Of a DNA stretch of 36,572 nucleotides, positions 15,438-22,854 are shown piece by piece (the first letter of the stretch is position 1; each line of letters opens with the position of its first letter). Where the stretch lies: assembly GCA_011525945.1 (NCBI GenBank), contig WYBJ01000125.1, positions 1 to 36,572 on the forward strand. The letters run 5' to 3'. The notes below the pieces were generated by a model. It did not search any database. It saw only the letters and a list, made by a program, of their open reading frames with translations, and was not told the origin of the DNA. The position numbers and the translations under genes were made by a program. Source of the stretch: Burkholderiaceae bacterium. GTDB taxonomy: Bacteria > Pseudomonadota > Gammaproteobacteria > Burkholderiales > WYBJ01.

Positions 15438-16106
15438 ATGCGCTCTGGTTTCCTAGCTTGTGCCGTGATCTGGATCGCGTCCGTCGCGTTCGGTGTGTCA
15501 GCGGCCGCTGCGCAAACGCTGCCTACGCATCAGCATCGCTTCGACGATGCACGGCAGTGGGCGCAGGTGTTCGATGACCCCGCACGCGACACCTGGCAGA
15601 AACCGCACGAAGTCATTCGGGCGCTTGCGCTGAAGCCCGATGCCGTGATCGCCGATGTCGGCGCCGGCACCGGCTATTTCAGCGTGCGTTTCGCGCACGC
15701 CGTGCCGAAAGGCCGCGTGTATGCGGTGGACATCGAACCGGCGATGGTGAAGCACCTTGCCGAGCGCGCGCAGCGCTCGGGTTTGAAGAACGTCGTCGCG
15801 GTACAGGCGTCTGCCGACAGTGCGAAGCTGCCGCAGAAGGTGGATTTGGTCGTATTGGTCGACGTCTATCACCACATCGGCGATCGCACCCGCTACCTAC
15901 GCGGTTTGCGCGATTCGTTACAGCCGGGAGGGCGTGTTGCGATCATCGACTTGCGCATCGATTCGCCGTTCGGTCCGCCTCGCAGCGCGCGCATCGCACC
16001 CGACCGGGTGCGCGCCGAGTTCGAGCGCGCGGGCTATGTCCTCGTCCAGGAGCACGACTTCCTCGCGCACCAGTACTTCCTCGTCTTCGCGCCATCGCAG
16101 CCGTGA
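15438..16106 (+). CDS. Class I SAM-dependent methyltransferase with a signal peptide
   Basis: Rossmann-fold methyltransferase with motif I DVGAGTGYF at residues 73-81, the acidic post-I motif VYAVDIEPAMVKHL, and the strand-4 segment VDLVVLVDVYHHIGD, followed by LRDSLQPGGRVAIIDLR. Unusually, GAGGAGG-preceded ATG 15438 starts a textbook Sec signal peptide (MRSGFLACAVIWIASVAFG, cleavage near AAAAQ), so the enzyme should be exported to a compartment where SAM is not normally available. The mature N-terminus has HQHRFDDARQWAQVFDDPAR. The fold resembles UbiE/arsenite methyltransferases, but arsenic-binding cysteines are absent; there is no Cys in the mature chain. Substrate unknown. It lies between two Met/Gly-rich exported proteins. 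Confidence 0.85.
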   Translation: MRSGFLACAVIWIASVAFGVSAAAAQTLPTHQHRFDDARQWAQVFDDPARDTWQKPHEVIRALALKPDAVIADVGAGTGYFSVRFAHAVPKGRVYAVDIEPAMVKHLAERAQRSGLKNVVAVQASADSAKLPQKVDLVVLVDVYHHIGDRTRYLRGLRDSLQPGGRVAIIDLRIDSPFGPPRSARIAPDRVRAEFERAGYVLVQEHDFLAHQYFLVFAPSQP

Positions 16107-16136
16107 CGCACCGAGCGGGCGCGATCGCGATCGGGT

Positions 16137-16150
16137 TTGACCGAGGTCAA
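16137..16150 (+). promoter_or_regulatory. FNR/Anr-type palindrome TTGACCGAGGTCAA
   Basis: TTGAC-N4-GTCAA is a perfect inverted repeat with the spacing of FNR/CRP-superfamily sites (FNR consensus TTGAT-N4-ATCAA). It lies 74 bases before the ATG of the GPGQGM protein, which leaves room for a class II promoter. A comparable site precedes hemN at 30688. The differing fifth base could also suit an Nnr/Dnr-type regulator. Confidence 0.5.
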
Positions 16151-16223
16151 TACGGCCATCCGCCAGCGATGTAGGTTTTCGCTTGCCGGGCTACGGCATT
16201 CATTGTGGCTGAAGGAGAGTGAC

Positions 16224-16670
16224 ATGCGACGCACGTGGGTTGTGGCGGCAGCGCTGGCGGGAAGCCTCGCTCTGGCGCCGTCGGTATGGGCACAAGGACA
16301 GGGACCGGGACAAGGGCAAGGGCCGGGCCAGGGTATGGGACCGGGCCAGGGTATGGGACCCGGCCAGGGTATGGGACCCGGCCAGGGTATGGGACCCGGC
16401 CAGGGTATGGGACCCGGCCAGGGCGCTGGACCCGGATGGGGTCCGGGTATGAAGCCGCAGCGCTGGGCACGCGAGCGGATGTATGGCACGCCGCTCATGA
16501 CACTGCAGGAGCGTCAGGCGCATATGGAAAAGATGTGGAACGCCAAGACGCCCGAAGAGCGCGCCAAGATTCGTGACGAGCATCGCGACCTCATGCAGGC
16601 GCGCGCGAAGCAGCAACGGCAGACGATCGACGAGAAGCAGGACGACACCTTCTCGGTGCCGCAGCGCTAG
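16224..16670 (+). CDS. Exported protein with GPGQGM repeats and a helical C-terminus
   Basis: Function unknown. GAAGGAGAG precedes the ATG at 16224; residues 1-23 are a Sec signal peptide (cleavage after VWA, before QGQGPG). Residues 24-75 are a collagen-like low-complexity block of GPGQGM units encoded by an 18-bp repeat. The last 65 residues are charged and helical, with TLQERQAHMEKMWNAKTPEE and RAKIRDEHRDLMQARAKQ. That pattern resembles the LTXXQ-type proteins of the CpxP/Spy group and many small periplasmic proteins of metal-exposed bacteria, but the match is by eye only. It probably has its own promoter downstream of an FNR-type palindrome. The Met content suggests metal binding (inference). 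Confidence 0.72.
   Translation: MRRTWVVAAALAGSLALAPSVWAQGQGPGQGQGPGQGMGPGQGMGPGQGMGPGQGMGPGQGMGPGQGAGPGWGPGMKPQRWARERMYGTPLMTLQERQAHMEKMWNAKTPEERAKIRDEHRDLMQARAKQQRQTIDEKQDDTFSVPQR
16332..16421 (+). repeat. 18-bp tandem repeat, unit GGTATGGGACCCGGCCAG
   Basis: Five near-identical units at 16332, 16350, 16368, 16386 and 16404; only the first differs, by one base. More degenerate units continue on both sides. It encodes GMGPGQ. Near identity at third codon positions shows recent expansion. The first 11 bases match the repeat of the neighbouring gene at 15288-15350. Confidence 0.88.
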
Positions 16671-16928
16671 CCTTGGCGGCACCGGCCGGCGCGGTCGTTC
16701 TCGGCGCGCCGGGATGGCGCACAAGAGGAGAGGCGGCGCGGGGCGATCCGCAAATACGCGCTGCCACTGCATCAGCACCCGGTGGCGACCCAGGGACCGC
16801 TCGCGACCATGCCGGGCTCGCCTCGAGATCGCATCGTTTCGTTCCGGCAGTGTTGGTGGGAGGTTCTCGTTCCGGTCACGCGCGCAACGCCCGGCATGTC
16901 GTGCCGAACGTCGATGCCGGCCCGCTGC

Positions 16929-19703
16929 TCATCGCCCCTGCAACAGGGCTCTGGCGGCGGGATCGATCGCGCCCGCCTGGCCGCTCTCGACCAATCGCTT
17001 CAGTTCCTCGCGCGCAGCGCCCCTTTCCCCGGCGTCGGCCAGCGCGAGCGCGTAGTTGACGCGCATCTCGGCGTTGTCGGGACGGCGCGCAACTGCCTTC
17101 TTGAGCGCATCGACCGCTGCCTCGGGTTTGCCGTAACGCATCTGCGCGACGCCGAACGTGTCGAGCAGTCGGGCATCCTCGGGCCTGAGGCGAAGGGCCG
17201 CTTCGGCATAGCGAAGGGCGCGAGCGTCGTTCAGTTTCAGCAGGGCGCTGGCCGCGTTGTTCAACGCGGTCGCGTGGTTCGGATCGGCCTTCGCGACCGC
17301 CTCGTATTGCGCCAGCGCCTCGCGGTAGCGCCCGCCGACATAATACTGATCGCCAAGATGGATACGCACCGCCGTATCGTGCGGATGTCCGGCGAGCCAC
17401 TGCACGAGCGCGCCCTCGTCCGGTTTCTGCCCGGCCATCATCTGCAGCACGTGACGTCGGATGACGAGCTCGCCCGTCGGCGCGAGCGCGTAGGCGGTGT
17501 CATACGCCTTGGCGGCATCCGCGTAGCGCCTGGCCGCGGCGTACAGGTCGCCCGCGAGAACGTGACCGAGCGCCATCTTCGGGTGGGCGCGACGGATATC
17601 GTGAGCGAGTTGCAGCGCTTCCTCGGTGCGACCCTGTCCTGCCAGCAAGCGCGCGAGGCCCGACGTCGCCTCGAGGTCGCCGGGCTTCAGGGTCAAGGCC
17701 TTGCGCAACGTCGCTTCGGCGCCTTTCCAATCGCGCATCGCGGCCTGAACCTCGGCGATCCGAACCTGGACACTGGCCGACTTGGGTTCGCGCGATGCGA
17801 GGTCGCGCAGCGTGGTCAGCGCCTCGCTACTGCGGCCCGAGGCCAGCTCCACGCGACCGAGCAGCTCCGCCGCCTGGGCACGGTTGGGCGCAATCGCAAC
17901 CGCTTCGCGCGCGACGGGCAAGGCTTTATCGGGCAGACCCTGCTCCAGGTAAGTCACGGCGAGCGCCAATCGCGGCGCTAGCGCCTTGGCGTCGTCGCGT
18001 CGCGCTGCCTCGAGCGTCGTCACGAACTTTCCGCGATCGCCGGTGATCTGCAAGAGCGCCACTGCCGCCGCCACGTTCGCCTTGTCCGCGGCGACAACCC
18101 GCTCGAGCCGCGCGCGCGCCGCATCCTTCGCGCCAACGGCAAGATCGAGCCGAATCAGGTTGTCCGCGGCAGGCCAGTAGCCCGGATCGATCTCGAGCGC
18201 GCGCTCGAAGCGCTTTCGCGCTTCCGCGACATTCTTTCGACCTGCGAGCGCCGCACCCGCCAGATTGAATCCGATCGGATTGTGCGCGGCCTTGACCTGG
18301 ACCTTCTCCGCCGCGGCCAGAGCCGCCGCGTGCTCGCCCCGACGCAGGTGCACGATGGCGAGCGCGATGTCGGCTTCGATGTTGTCCGCGCTGGCAGCGC
18401 TCGCCGCTTCCAGCGCCGCCATGCCTCGCGCCGCGTCACCGCTCACGACCTGTGCGATGCCGGAGCGCGCGAGCAGTTCCGCGCGCTCGGGCTGGAGCTT
18501 GGCGGCGCGTTCGTAGAAGGCCGTCGCACGGGTAAATTGTCTGAGCCTTGCCGCAACTTCCGCGGCAAGCGTCAGGATCGCGGGATCGCTCAAATCGTCG
18601 CTGAGCACGGGCCGCAGCGCCTGCATCGCGCCGTGTGCATCGCCCGCACGCAGCAGGATCATCGCATGCAGGCGGTGGACAGCCGGATTGCCCGGCATGG
18701 CTTGAAGAACCGGCCGCAACAGCGTCTCGGCCTGATTGACGTCGCCCTTGGCCAGATGCGTGGTCACGGCAAGCACCACCGCCGGCAGGAACTTCGGCCG
18801 TACGCGCAAGATCTCGCGCACGCCGGCGAGCGCCTTGTCATAGCGCTTTTCGTGGAAATCGAGCATCGCTTGCGCGTGCCAGACGAGCAGCGCATTCGGC
18901 GCGCGCTTGCGCGCTCGTTCGATGCGCTTGCGGGCTGCGTCGAACTGCCGGGTTTGAATGGCGAGCTGAGCGGCGGAAATCAACGCGTCGGTCTCGGTCG
19001 GTTCGGCGGCGGCCGCGAGATCGAACGCCGCGATCGCGGCATCGTCGTTGCCTTGTGCATGCAGCATCTCGGCTTTGGCCGCGAGTGCCGCTGCGTCGCG
19101 AGGGTTCCTCGCCAGCACACGCGCCACGCGCTGCAGCGCTTCTTCCGGATGGCCGTCGATGAAGGCGATCTGCGCCAGACCGATCGATGCTTCGGGATGG
19201 TCGGGAACGGCCGCGAGCGCCCGCTGGAACGACTGTCTGGCATCTTGCTTATCGCGCAGGGCAAGCTCGGCCTGGCCTCGAACCGCGTGTACGAGCGCGA
19301 GCGTTTCTGCCTTGTGTACCGGCAGCGGTTTGAGCGCTTCGAGGGTTCGCCTCGGATCCGAGAGTTTCGATAATGCTCTTGCCCGCAGCGCATCGACCCG
19401 GTTCGCGTCGGCGCCGAGCGTTGCGGCCTTCGCCAAGGTGCGCTCGGCGGTCGCATACTCGCCTTGGCGCAACAGTACCTGCCCGAGCAGCAGGTAAGCC
19501 TCGCTATCCGATTCGTGCTTCTGTACGGCGTTCGACGCCTCGATCCGGGCCGCCGCAAGATCGCCCTTGGCCAGCGACTCGGCGGCCTTCTCGCGCGGGT
19601 TGCCCAGAAGATCGCATCCTGCGAGCGCGAGTACTACCGCCGCCAAGCATGCGATCGATGCGCGCGGGCTGCGAGGAGAGCGCCGGTCTACGTCATGAGC
19701 CAT
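16929..19703 (-). CDS. prsT: TPR-repeat lipoprotein, PrsT-like (PEP-CTERM/exosortase system)
   Basis: Large periplasmic TPR lipoprotein of the kind that accompanies PEP-CTERM/exosortase and exopolysaccharide loci. From the ATG at 19703 it has 924 residues, the usual size for PrsT. The open frame continues upstream to 20117 but overlaps the PEP-CTERM gene and is not conserved. Residues 15-30 form a lipoprotein signal ending in LALAGC, with Cys30 as the lipidation site, followed by DLLGNPREKAAESLAKGDL. The rest is about twenty TPR-like helical pairs, e.g. EAYLLLGQVLLRQGEYATAE and NHATALNNAASALLKLNDAR. It follows a PEP-CTERM protein gene on the same strand, supporting the call, although exosortase itself is not in the window. 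No other PrsT partner genes are visible. Confidence 0.8.
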   Translation of the reverse strand: MAHDVDRRSPRSPRASIACLAAVVLALAGCDLLGNPREKAAESLAKGDLAAARIEASNAVQKHESDSEAYLLLGQVLLRQGEYATAERTLAKAATLGADANRVDALRARALSKLSDPRRTLEALKPLPVHKAETLALVHAVRGQAELALRDKQDARQSFQRALAAVPDHPEASIGLAQIAFIDGHPEEALQRVARVLARNPRDAAALAAKAEMLHAQGNDDAAIAAFDLAAAAEPTETDALISAAQLAIQTRQFDAARKRIERARKRAPNALLVWHAQAMLDFHEKRYDKALAGVREILRVRPKFLPAVVLAVTTHLAKGDVNQAETLLRPVLQAMPGNPAVHRLHAMILLRAGDAHGAMQALRPVLSDDLSDPAILTLAAEVAARLRQFTRATAFYERAAKLQPERAELLARSGIAQVVSGDAARGMAALEAASAASADNIEADIALAIVHLRRGEHAAALAAAEKVQVKAAHNPIGFNLAGAALAGRKNVAEARKRFERALEIDPGYWPAADNLIRLDLAVGAKDAARARLERVVAADKANVAAAVALLQITGDRGKFVTTLEAARRDDAKALAPRLALAVTYLEQGLPDKALPVAREAVAIAPNRAQAAELLGRVELASGRSSEALTTLRDLASREPKSASVQVRIAEVQAAMRDWKGAEATLRKALTLKPGDLEATSGLARLLAGQGRTEEALQLAHDIRRAHPKMALGHVLAGDLYAAARRYADAAKAYDTAYALAPTGELVIRRHVLQMMAGQKPDEGALVQWLAGHPHDTAVRIHLGDQYYVGGRYREALAQYEAVAKADPNHATALNNAASALLKLNDARALRYAEAALRLRPEDARLLDTFGVAQMRYGKPEAAVDALKKAVARRPDNAEMRVNYALALADAGERGAAREELKRLVESGQAGAIDPAARALLQGR

Positions 19704-19831
19704 TGGATTCCCGCTGAGTCGTACGGATGATCTCGTGCCGCCGTTCGTCCACGCGTCGCCCGACAGCGCGCCGATCCGGCGCCGAGCGATGACCGCGCCG
19801 CGGCTCGTGCGGCGAATCCGAACGATAGAAA

Positions 19832-19864
19832 CGACGATGCCCCGCACGCGTCGGGGCATCGTCG
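19832..19864 (-). terminator. Rho-independent-type terminator after the PEP-CTERM gene
   Basis: CGACGATGCCCCG (19832-19844) pairs perfectly with CGGGGCATCGTCG (19852-19864) around a seven-base loop. On the minus strand the hairpin begins 15 bases past the stop of the PEP-CTERM gene and is followed by CGTTTCTATCGTT, a modest T-rich tail. It would separate the PEP-CTERM transcript from prsT. Confidence 0.7.
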
Positions 19865-19879
19865 ACACATCCGAGGATG

Positions 19880-20773
19880 TCAGTGTAGCGCAGGCCAGCG
19901 TCGCGCTATCCCCAATGCCAGCGCCCCGATACCCAGAAGAAGCATGCCGCCGGGAACCGGCACTTGCGCGCGCGTGACTTCGAAGTTGGAGGTCTGCGTG
20001 CCCTGCGTGCCTATGGTCCAGGCAATGTTGTCCACCGCGCCTTCGAAAGCGTCCCAGCCGCTGCCGATGCCGGCGCTGAAACCGATGATCTTGGCGTTCG
20101 GCAAGAAGGCCTGCCATGCGGCGAGGTCGTCGTCGTAGGCGTAACCGCTACCGTCAAGGTCATACCCAGACCCAAACCCGGGACCCAACCCGAAGTTCCA
20201 GACATTGGTGGTGCCGGTGACCGTGTCGCTCTGCCAGGCGTCCGTCGGAGCGGCGCCCCCACCGTTATAGATGCGTTCGAACACCAAGCCGCCCTGGTCT
20301 CCTACGGTGGTCAAATCACCGTCGGCATCCAGCAATACCCGCAGCGCCGGATGGAGATGGGAAGCCGCAGTGCTCGAACTGTCGCGGTACCAGTCGTAGG
20401 ACATCGACGACAGCGCGGACAAGCTTCCCAGGCTTGCGGTCGTATAGAAGTTACCGAGGACGTTGATCGCAGCCGGAAGATACTCGATGTCCGCCTTGCT
20501 GTTCGAAGGCCCGGACATCGCAGCCGAACCATTACCGGAGCGCGGATTACTGGTGTTGATACCGACCGTGCCGCTGTTACGAACGTTGTTGTAATACCAC
20601 CCTGTCGCCCCAACAGCCTGGCCTTTGTTCGATCCGCCCGAGTTGGTGTAGGAATCGCCCGGCGCCGGGTTGTTCGCCAGGACGATTGCGGCATTCACGC
20701 TGGTCGCGGCGCCAAAGGCAAGACCCGCCAAACCCGCACCCAGGATTCGTGACAATGAAGCTGACTTACCCAC
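19880..20773 (-). CDS. PEP-CTERM sorting-signal exported protein
   Basis: Exported protein of 297 residues with a signal peptide (about 1-28, ending SVNAA) and a C-terminal sorting signal: VPVPGGMLLLGIGALALGI followed by ARRW, the proline motif, membrane helix and basic tail that exosortase recognises. The proline motif is the VPVPG variant rather than VPEP. The middle is rich in Gly, Ser, Asn, Asp and Tyr, as in many secreted matrix proteins, with segments like NVWNFGLGPGFGSGYDLDGS. The start is a GTG at 20773 preceded by GGGAGGAAG. Its base composition is visibly less GC-rich than its neighbours. It is terminated by the hairpin at 19832-19864 and driven by a sigma-54-like element. Exact role unknown; surface or matrix display is likely. 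Confidence 0.85.
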   Translation of the reverse strand: MGKSASLSRILGAGLAGLAFGAATSVNAAIVLANNPAPGDSYTNSGGSNKGQAVGATGWYYNNVRNSGTVGINTSNPRSGNGSAAMSGPSNSKADIEYLPAAINVLGNFYTTASLGSLSALSSMSYDWYRDSSSTAASHLHPALRVLLDADGDLTTVGDQGGLVFERIYNGGGAAPTDAWQSDTVTGTTNVWNFGLGPGFGSGYDLDGSGYAYDDDLAAWQAFLPNAKIIGFSAGIGSGWDAFEGAVDNIAWTIGTQGTQTSNFEVTRAQVPVPGGMLLLGIGALALGIARRWPALH

Positions 20774-20817
20774 GGTCTTCCTCCCTTATTTGATCGTGCA
20801 TGAAACACGAGACAACT

Positions 20818-20834
20818 AAGCACGATATATACCA
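20818..20834 (-). promoter_or_regulatory. Sigma-54-like -24/-12 promoter of the PEP-CTERM gene
   Basis: Read on the minus strand, CTGGTATATATCGTGCT has GG and GC separated by exactly ten bases, the hallmark of sigma-54 promoters, with matches at the flanking positions of YTGGCAC-N5-TTGCW. The predicted transcription start is about 35 bases before the GTG. PEP-CTERM genes in proteobacteria are often linked to sigma-54 activators (PrsR). TATATA in the same place could instead be a sigma-70 -10. Confidence 0.4.
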
Positions 20835-21010
20835 GAACGCAAGCTATTGATTATGTGGCGCCGATAATAGATCCGGGGCGGCACTGTAAAGTCCGGCGAC
20901 AACGTCCAATCGATGGCCGCGATGCTCGGAAGATCGACTCGACGCCGCCGCGCGCGCCGCCGGCGAGCGTGCCTGCCCGGCGCAGGCGACGCCGCGAAGT
21001 TTCGATTGCC

Positions 21011-21016
21011 TATAAT
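21011..21016 (+). promoter_or_regulatory. TATAAT -10 element before the HdeD-like gene
   Basis: A consensus TATAAT lies 29 bases before the ATG at 21045 and is followed by GGAGAAAG as ribosome-binding site. The -35 region is poor (GACGCC at 17-base spacing). Confidence 0.5.
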
Positions 21017-21044
21017 CCCCCGCACCCGCAGACGGAGAAAGCGA

Positions 21045-21626
21045 ATGACAACCGAGACGATACCCGCCGCCCGTGCCCGCGTGTTCGGCGCGCTTGAGAG
21101 AAACTGGGGCTGGCTGCTCGCGCTCGGCATCGTCTTCATCGTGCTCGGCACGATCGGCATCGGCATGGCGGTCGTACTCACGATCGCGAGTCTGTTTGTT
21201 TTCGGCGTGCTGCTGATCGCCGCCGGCGTCCTCCAACTCTTCGAGGTGTTCAAGAACAGCGGCTGGAAGAGCACGCTCTGGCACGTGTTGCTGGGCGTTC
21301 TCTACATCCTCGGCGGGATCGAGGTGTTGAACAATCCGGTGCTCGCGTCGAAGGTTCTCACGTTCGTGCTGGCGGTGACGGTTGTCGCTATCGGCATCGT
21401 GCGCATCGTGCTCGCCTTGCAGCATCGCGGGTCCGCCGGTTGGGTCTTCACGCTGCTCGGCGGGATCATTTCAATCGTGCTCGGCGCGCTCATCTACGCG
21501 AGCTGGCCGGTATCGGCGCTCTGGTTGATCGGGATGTACGTCGCGGTCGATCTGATCGTGAGCGGTTGGTCGTACGTGCTGCTCGCGCTCGCTGCGCGCC
21601 GGGCGGCGCGTACGGCGGCCGCTTAA
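21045..21626 (+). CDS. HdeD-family (DUF308) membrane protein
   Basis: Inner-membrane protein of 193 residues with six predicted helices arranged as three repeats of a DUF308 hairpin, e.g. WGWLLALGIVFIVLGTIGIG, LFVFGVLLIAAGVLQLFE and HVLLGVLYILGGIEVLNNP. The helix-linker pattern with NP after the second pair is characteristic of the HdeD family, which in E. coli is part of acid resistance; in other bacteria its role is mostly unknown. The start at 21045 is supported by GGAGAAAG upstream and a consensus -10. The longer open frame from 20913 is an Arg-rich read-through of the promoter. It appears monocistronic, with 170 bases to the next gene. Confidence 0.82.
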   Translation: MTTETIPAARARVFGALERNWGWLLALGIVFIVLGTIGIGMAVVLTIASLFVFGVLLIAAGVLQLFEVFKNSGWKSTLWHVLLGVLYILGGIEVLNNPVLASKVLTFVLAVTVVAIGIVRIVLALQHRGSAGWVFTLLGGIISIVLGALIYASWPVSALWLIGMYVAVDLIVSGWSYVLLALAARRAARTAAA

Positions 21627-21709
21627 TCCGCTCAAGCGAAAGCAGCCGAGTGCCCGACACAAAGACCTAAGCGAACGCGCGAAGATAGACGCCGTAACGC
21701 TGACAGCGG

Positions 21710-21715
21710 TATAGT
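21710..21715 (+). promoter_or_regulatory. Possible -10 (TATAGT) before the patatin gene
   Basis: TATAGT lies about 80 bases before the patatin ATG. The -35 region is unconvincing. Reported only as a candidate. Confidence 0.25.
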
Positions 21716-21796
21716 CGGCAGGCTCGCGCTAGCGCCCGCCACGGGGCGCCGTGATCCACTGCGGGCAATCCCATTCGCTTGCAACCCAGAGGTGCC

Positions 21797-22852
21797 ATGC
21801 CTTCTCACGCTTCTCGCCGCGCCCGCAGCCGCGGGCCCCGCGATCCCGTTCTCGTTGATTTTGGCCTGCAGGGCGGCGGCGCGCACGGTGCGTTCACCTG
21901 GGGCGTACTCGACCGCGCCCTCGAGGAGCCGAGAATGCGCATCGAGGGCATCTCCGGCACCTCGGCGGGCGCGATGAACGCGGCGGTCCTTGCCGACGGC
22001 TACACCGATGGCGGGCCGGAGGGCGCACGCGCGGCGCTCGAGCATTTCTGGCGCCGGGTGTCCGAAGCGGCACTGCTCAGCCCGCTGCGCCGCGGGCCGC
22101 TCGACATCGTCCTCGGGCACTGGACCCTCGACAACTCGCCGCTGTACGTCACCATGGATCTCGCGTCGCGGCTCTTCTCGCCATACGATCTCGGCGTGTT
22201 CGCGAGCAACCCTCTGCGTGACATCCTGGCGACAAGCATCGACGTCGATCGCCTGCGCGCGACGCCGATCAAGGTCTTCGTGACCGCGACCAACGTGCGC
22301 ACCGGGCGCGGTCATCTATTCCGGAACGCCGAAATCACCCCGGATGTCCTGCTCGCATCGGGCTGCCTGCCCACGCTGTTCCAGGCAGTGGAGATCGACG
22401 GCGATCCGTACTGGGACGGCGGCTACTCCGGCAACCCGACCATCACGCCGCTCGTGCGCGAGTGCAGTGCGAGCGACACCATACTCGTGCAGATCAATCC
22501 GGTCGAGCGGCCCGGTACGCCGCGCTCGGCGCGTGACATCCTCAACCGCCTGAACGAGATCTCGTTCAACACACCGCTGCTCAAGGAGCTGCGCATGATC
22601 GCGCTGCTGCGCGAGGCGATGCATTCCCGCCAAGCGAAAGGCGCGCTCTGGGCGCGGATGCGCATCCACCGGATCGCGAGCCAGATGATGACCGACCTGG
22701 GCGTGTCATCGAAGCTCAACGCCGAGTGGCCGTTCCTGTGCATGCTGCGTGACGAAGGCCGGCGTTGCGCCGAAGAATTCATCGCGACGCACGGCGCCGA
22801 TCTGGGCAAGCGCTCGACCTTCGACTTGGACGAGTTGCTGGAGGGGACTTGA
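21797..22852 (+). CDS. Patatin-like phospholipase
   Basis: Serine acyl hydrolase of the patatin/RssA family with a Ser-Asp dyad. The 351 residues show the oxyanion loop LQGGGAHGAFTWGVL at about 24-38, the nucleophile elbow GISGTSAGAM with Ser56, and the catalytic Asp in YWDGGYSGNP near residue 205. No signal peptide is present, so it should be cytoplasmic or peripheral to the inner membrane. ATG 21797 is preceded by AGAGG; the frame upstream to 21779 adds six residues only through a TTG. The stop is two bases before the start of a GntP-family permease, so the two are almost certainly co-transcribed. Proteins of this type act on phospholipids or, in some cases, on polyhydroxyalkanoate-related substrates; which applies here is not visible. 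Confidence 0.9.
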   Translation: MPSHASRRARSRGPRDPVLVDFGLQGGGAHGAFTWGVLDRALEEPRMRIEGISGTSAGAMNAAVLADGYTDGGPEGARAALEHFWRRVSEAALLSPLRRGPLDIVLGHWTLDNSPLYVTMDLASRLFSPYDLGVFASNPLRDILATSIDVDRLRATPIKVFVTATNVRTGRGHLFRNAEITPDVLLASGCLPTLFQAVEIDGDPYWDGGYSGNPTITPLVRECSASDTILVQINPVERPGTPRSARDILNRLNEISFNTPLLKELRMIALLREAMHSRQAKGALWARMRIHRIASQMMTDLGVSSKLNAEWPFLCMLRDEGRRCAEEFIATHGADLGKRSTFDLDELLEGT

Positions 22853-22854
22853 CC

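Noticed and set aside
15288..16421. CRISPR-like spaced repeats
   Set aside because: The 18-bp units are directly adjacent, without spacers, and in frame within coding sequence; no cas gene is present.
16034..16498. Minus-strand ORF with GPIPWPGPIPW repeats
   Set aside because: It is the antisense reading of the 18-bp repeat in the GPGQGM gene; no start context or signal supports it.
16673..17059. 128-codon plus-strand ORF after the GPGQGM gene
   Set aside because: Arg/Pro-rich, no RBS, and its second half is antisense to the end of prsT.
19704..20117. N-terminal extension of the TPR lipoprotein
   Set aside because: It would overlap the PEP-CTERM gene and its terminator and would bury the lipoprotein signal whose Cys30 fits the start at 19703.
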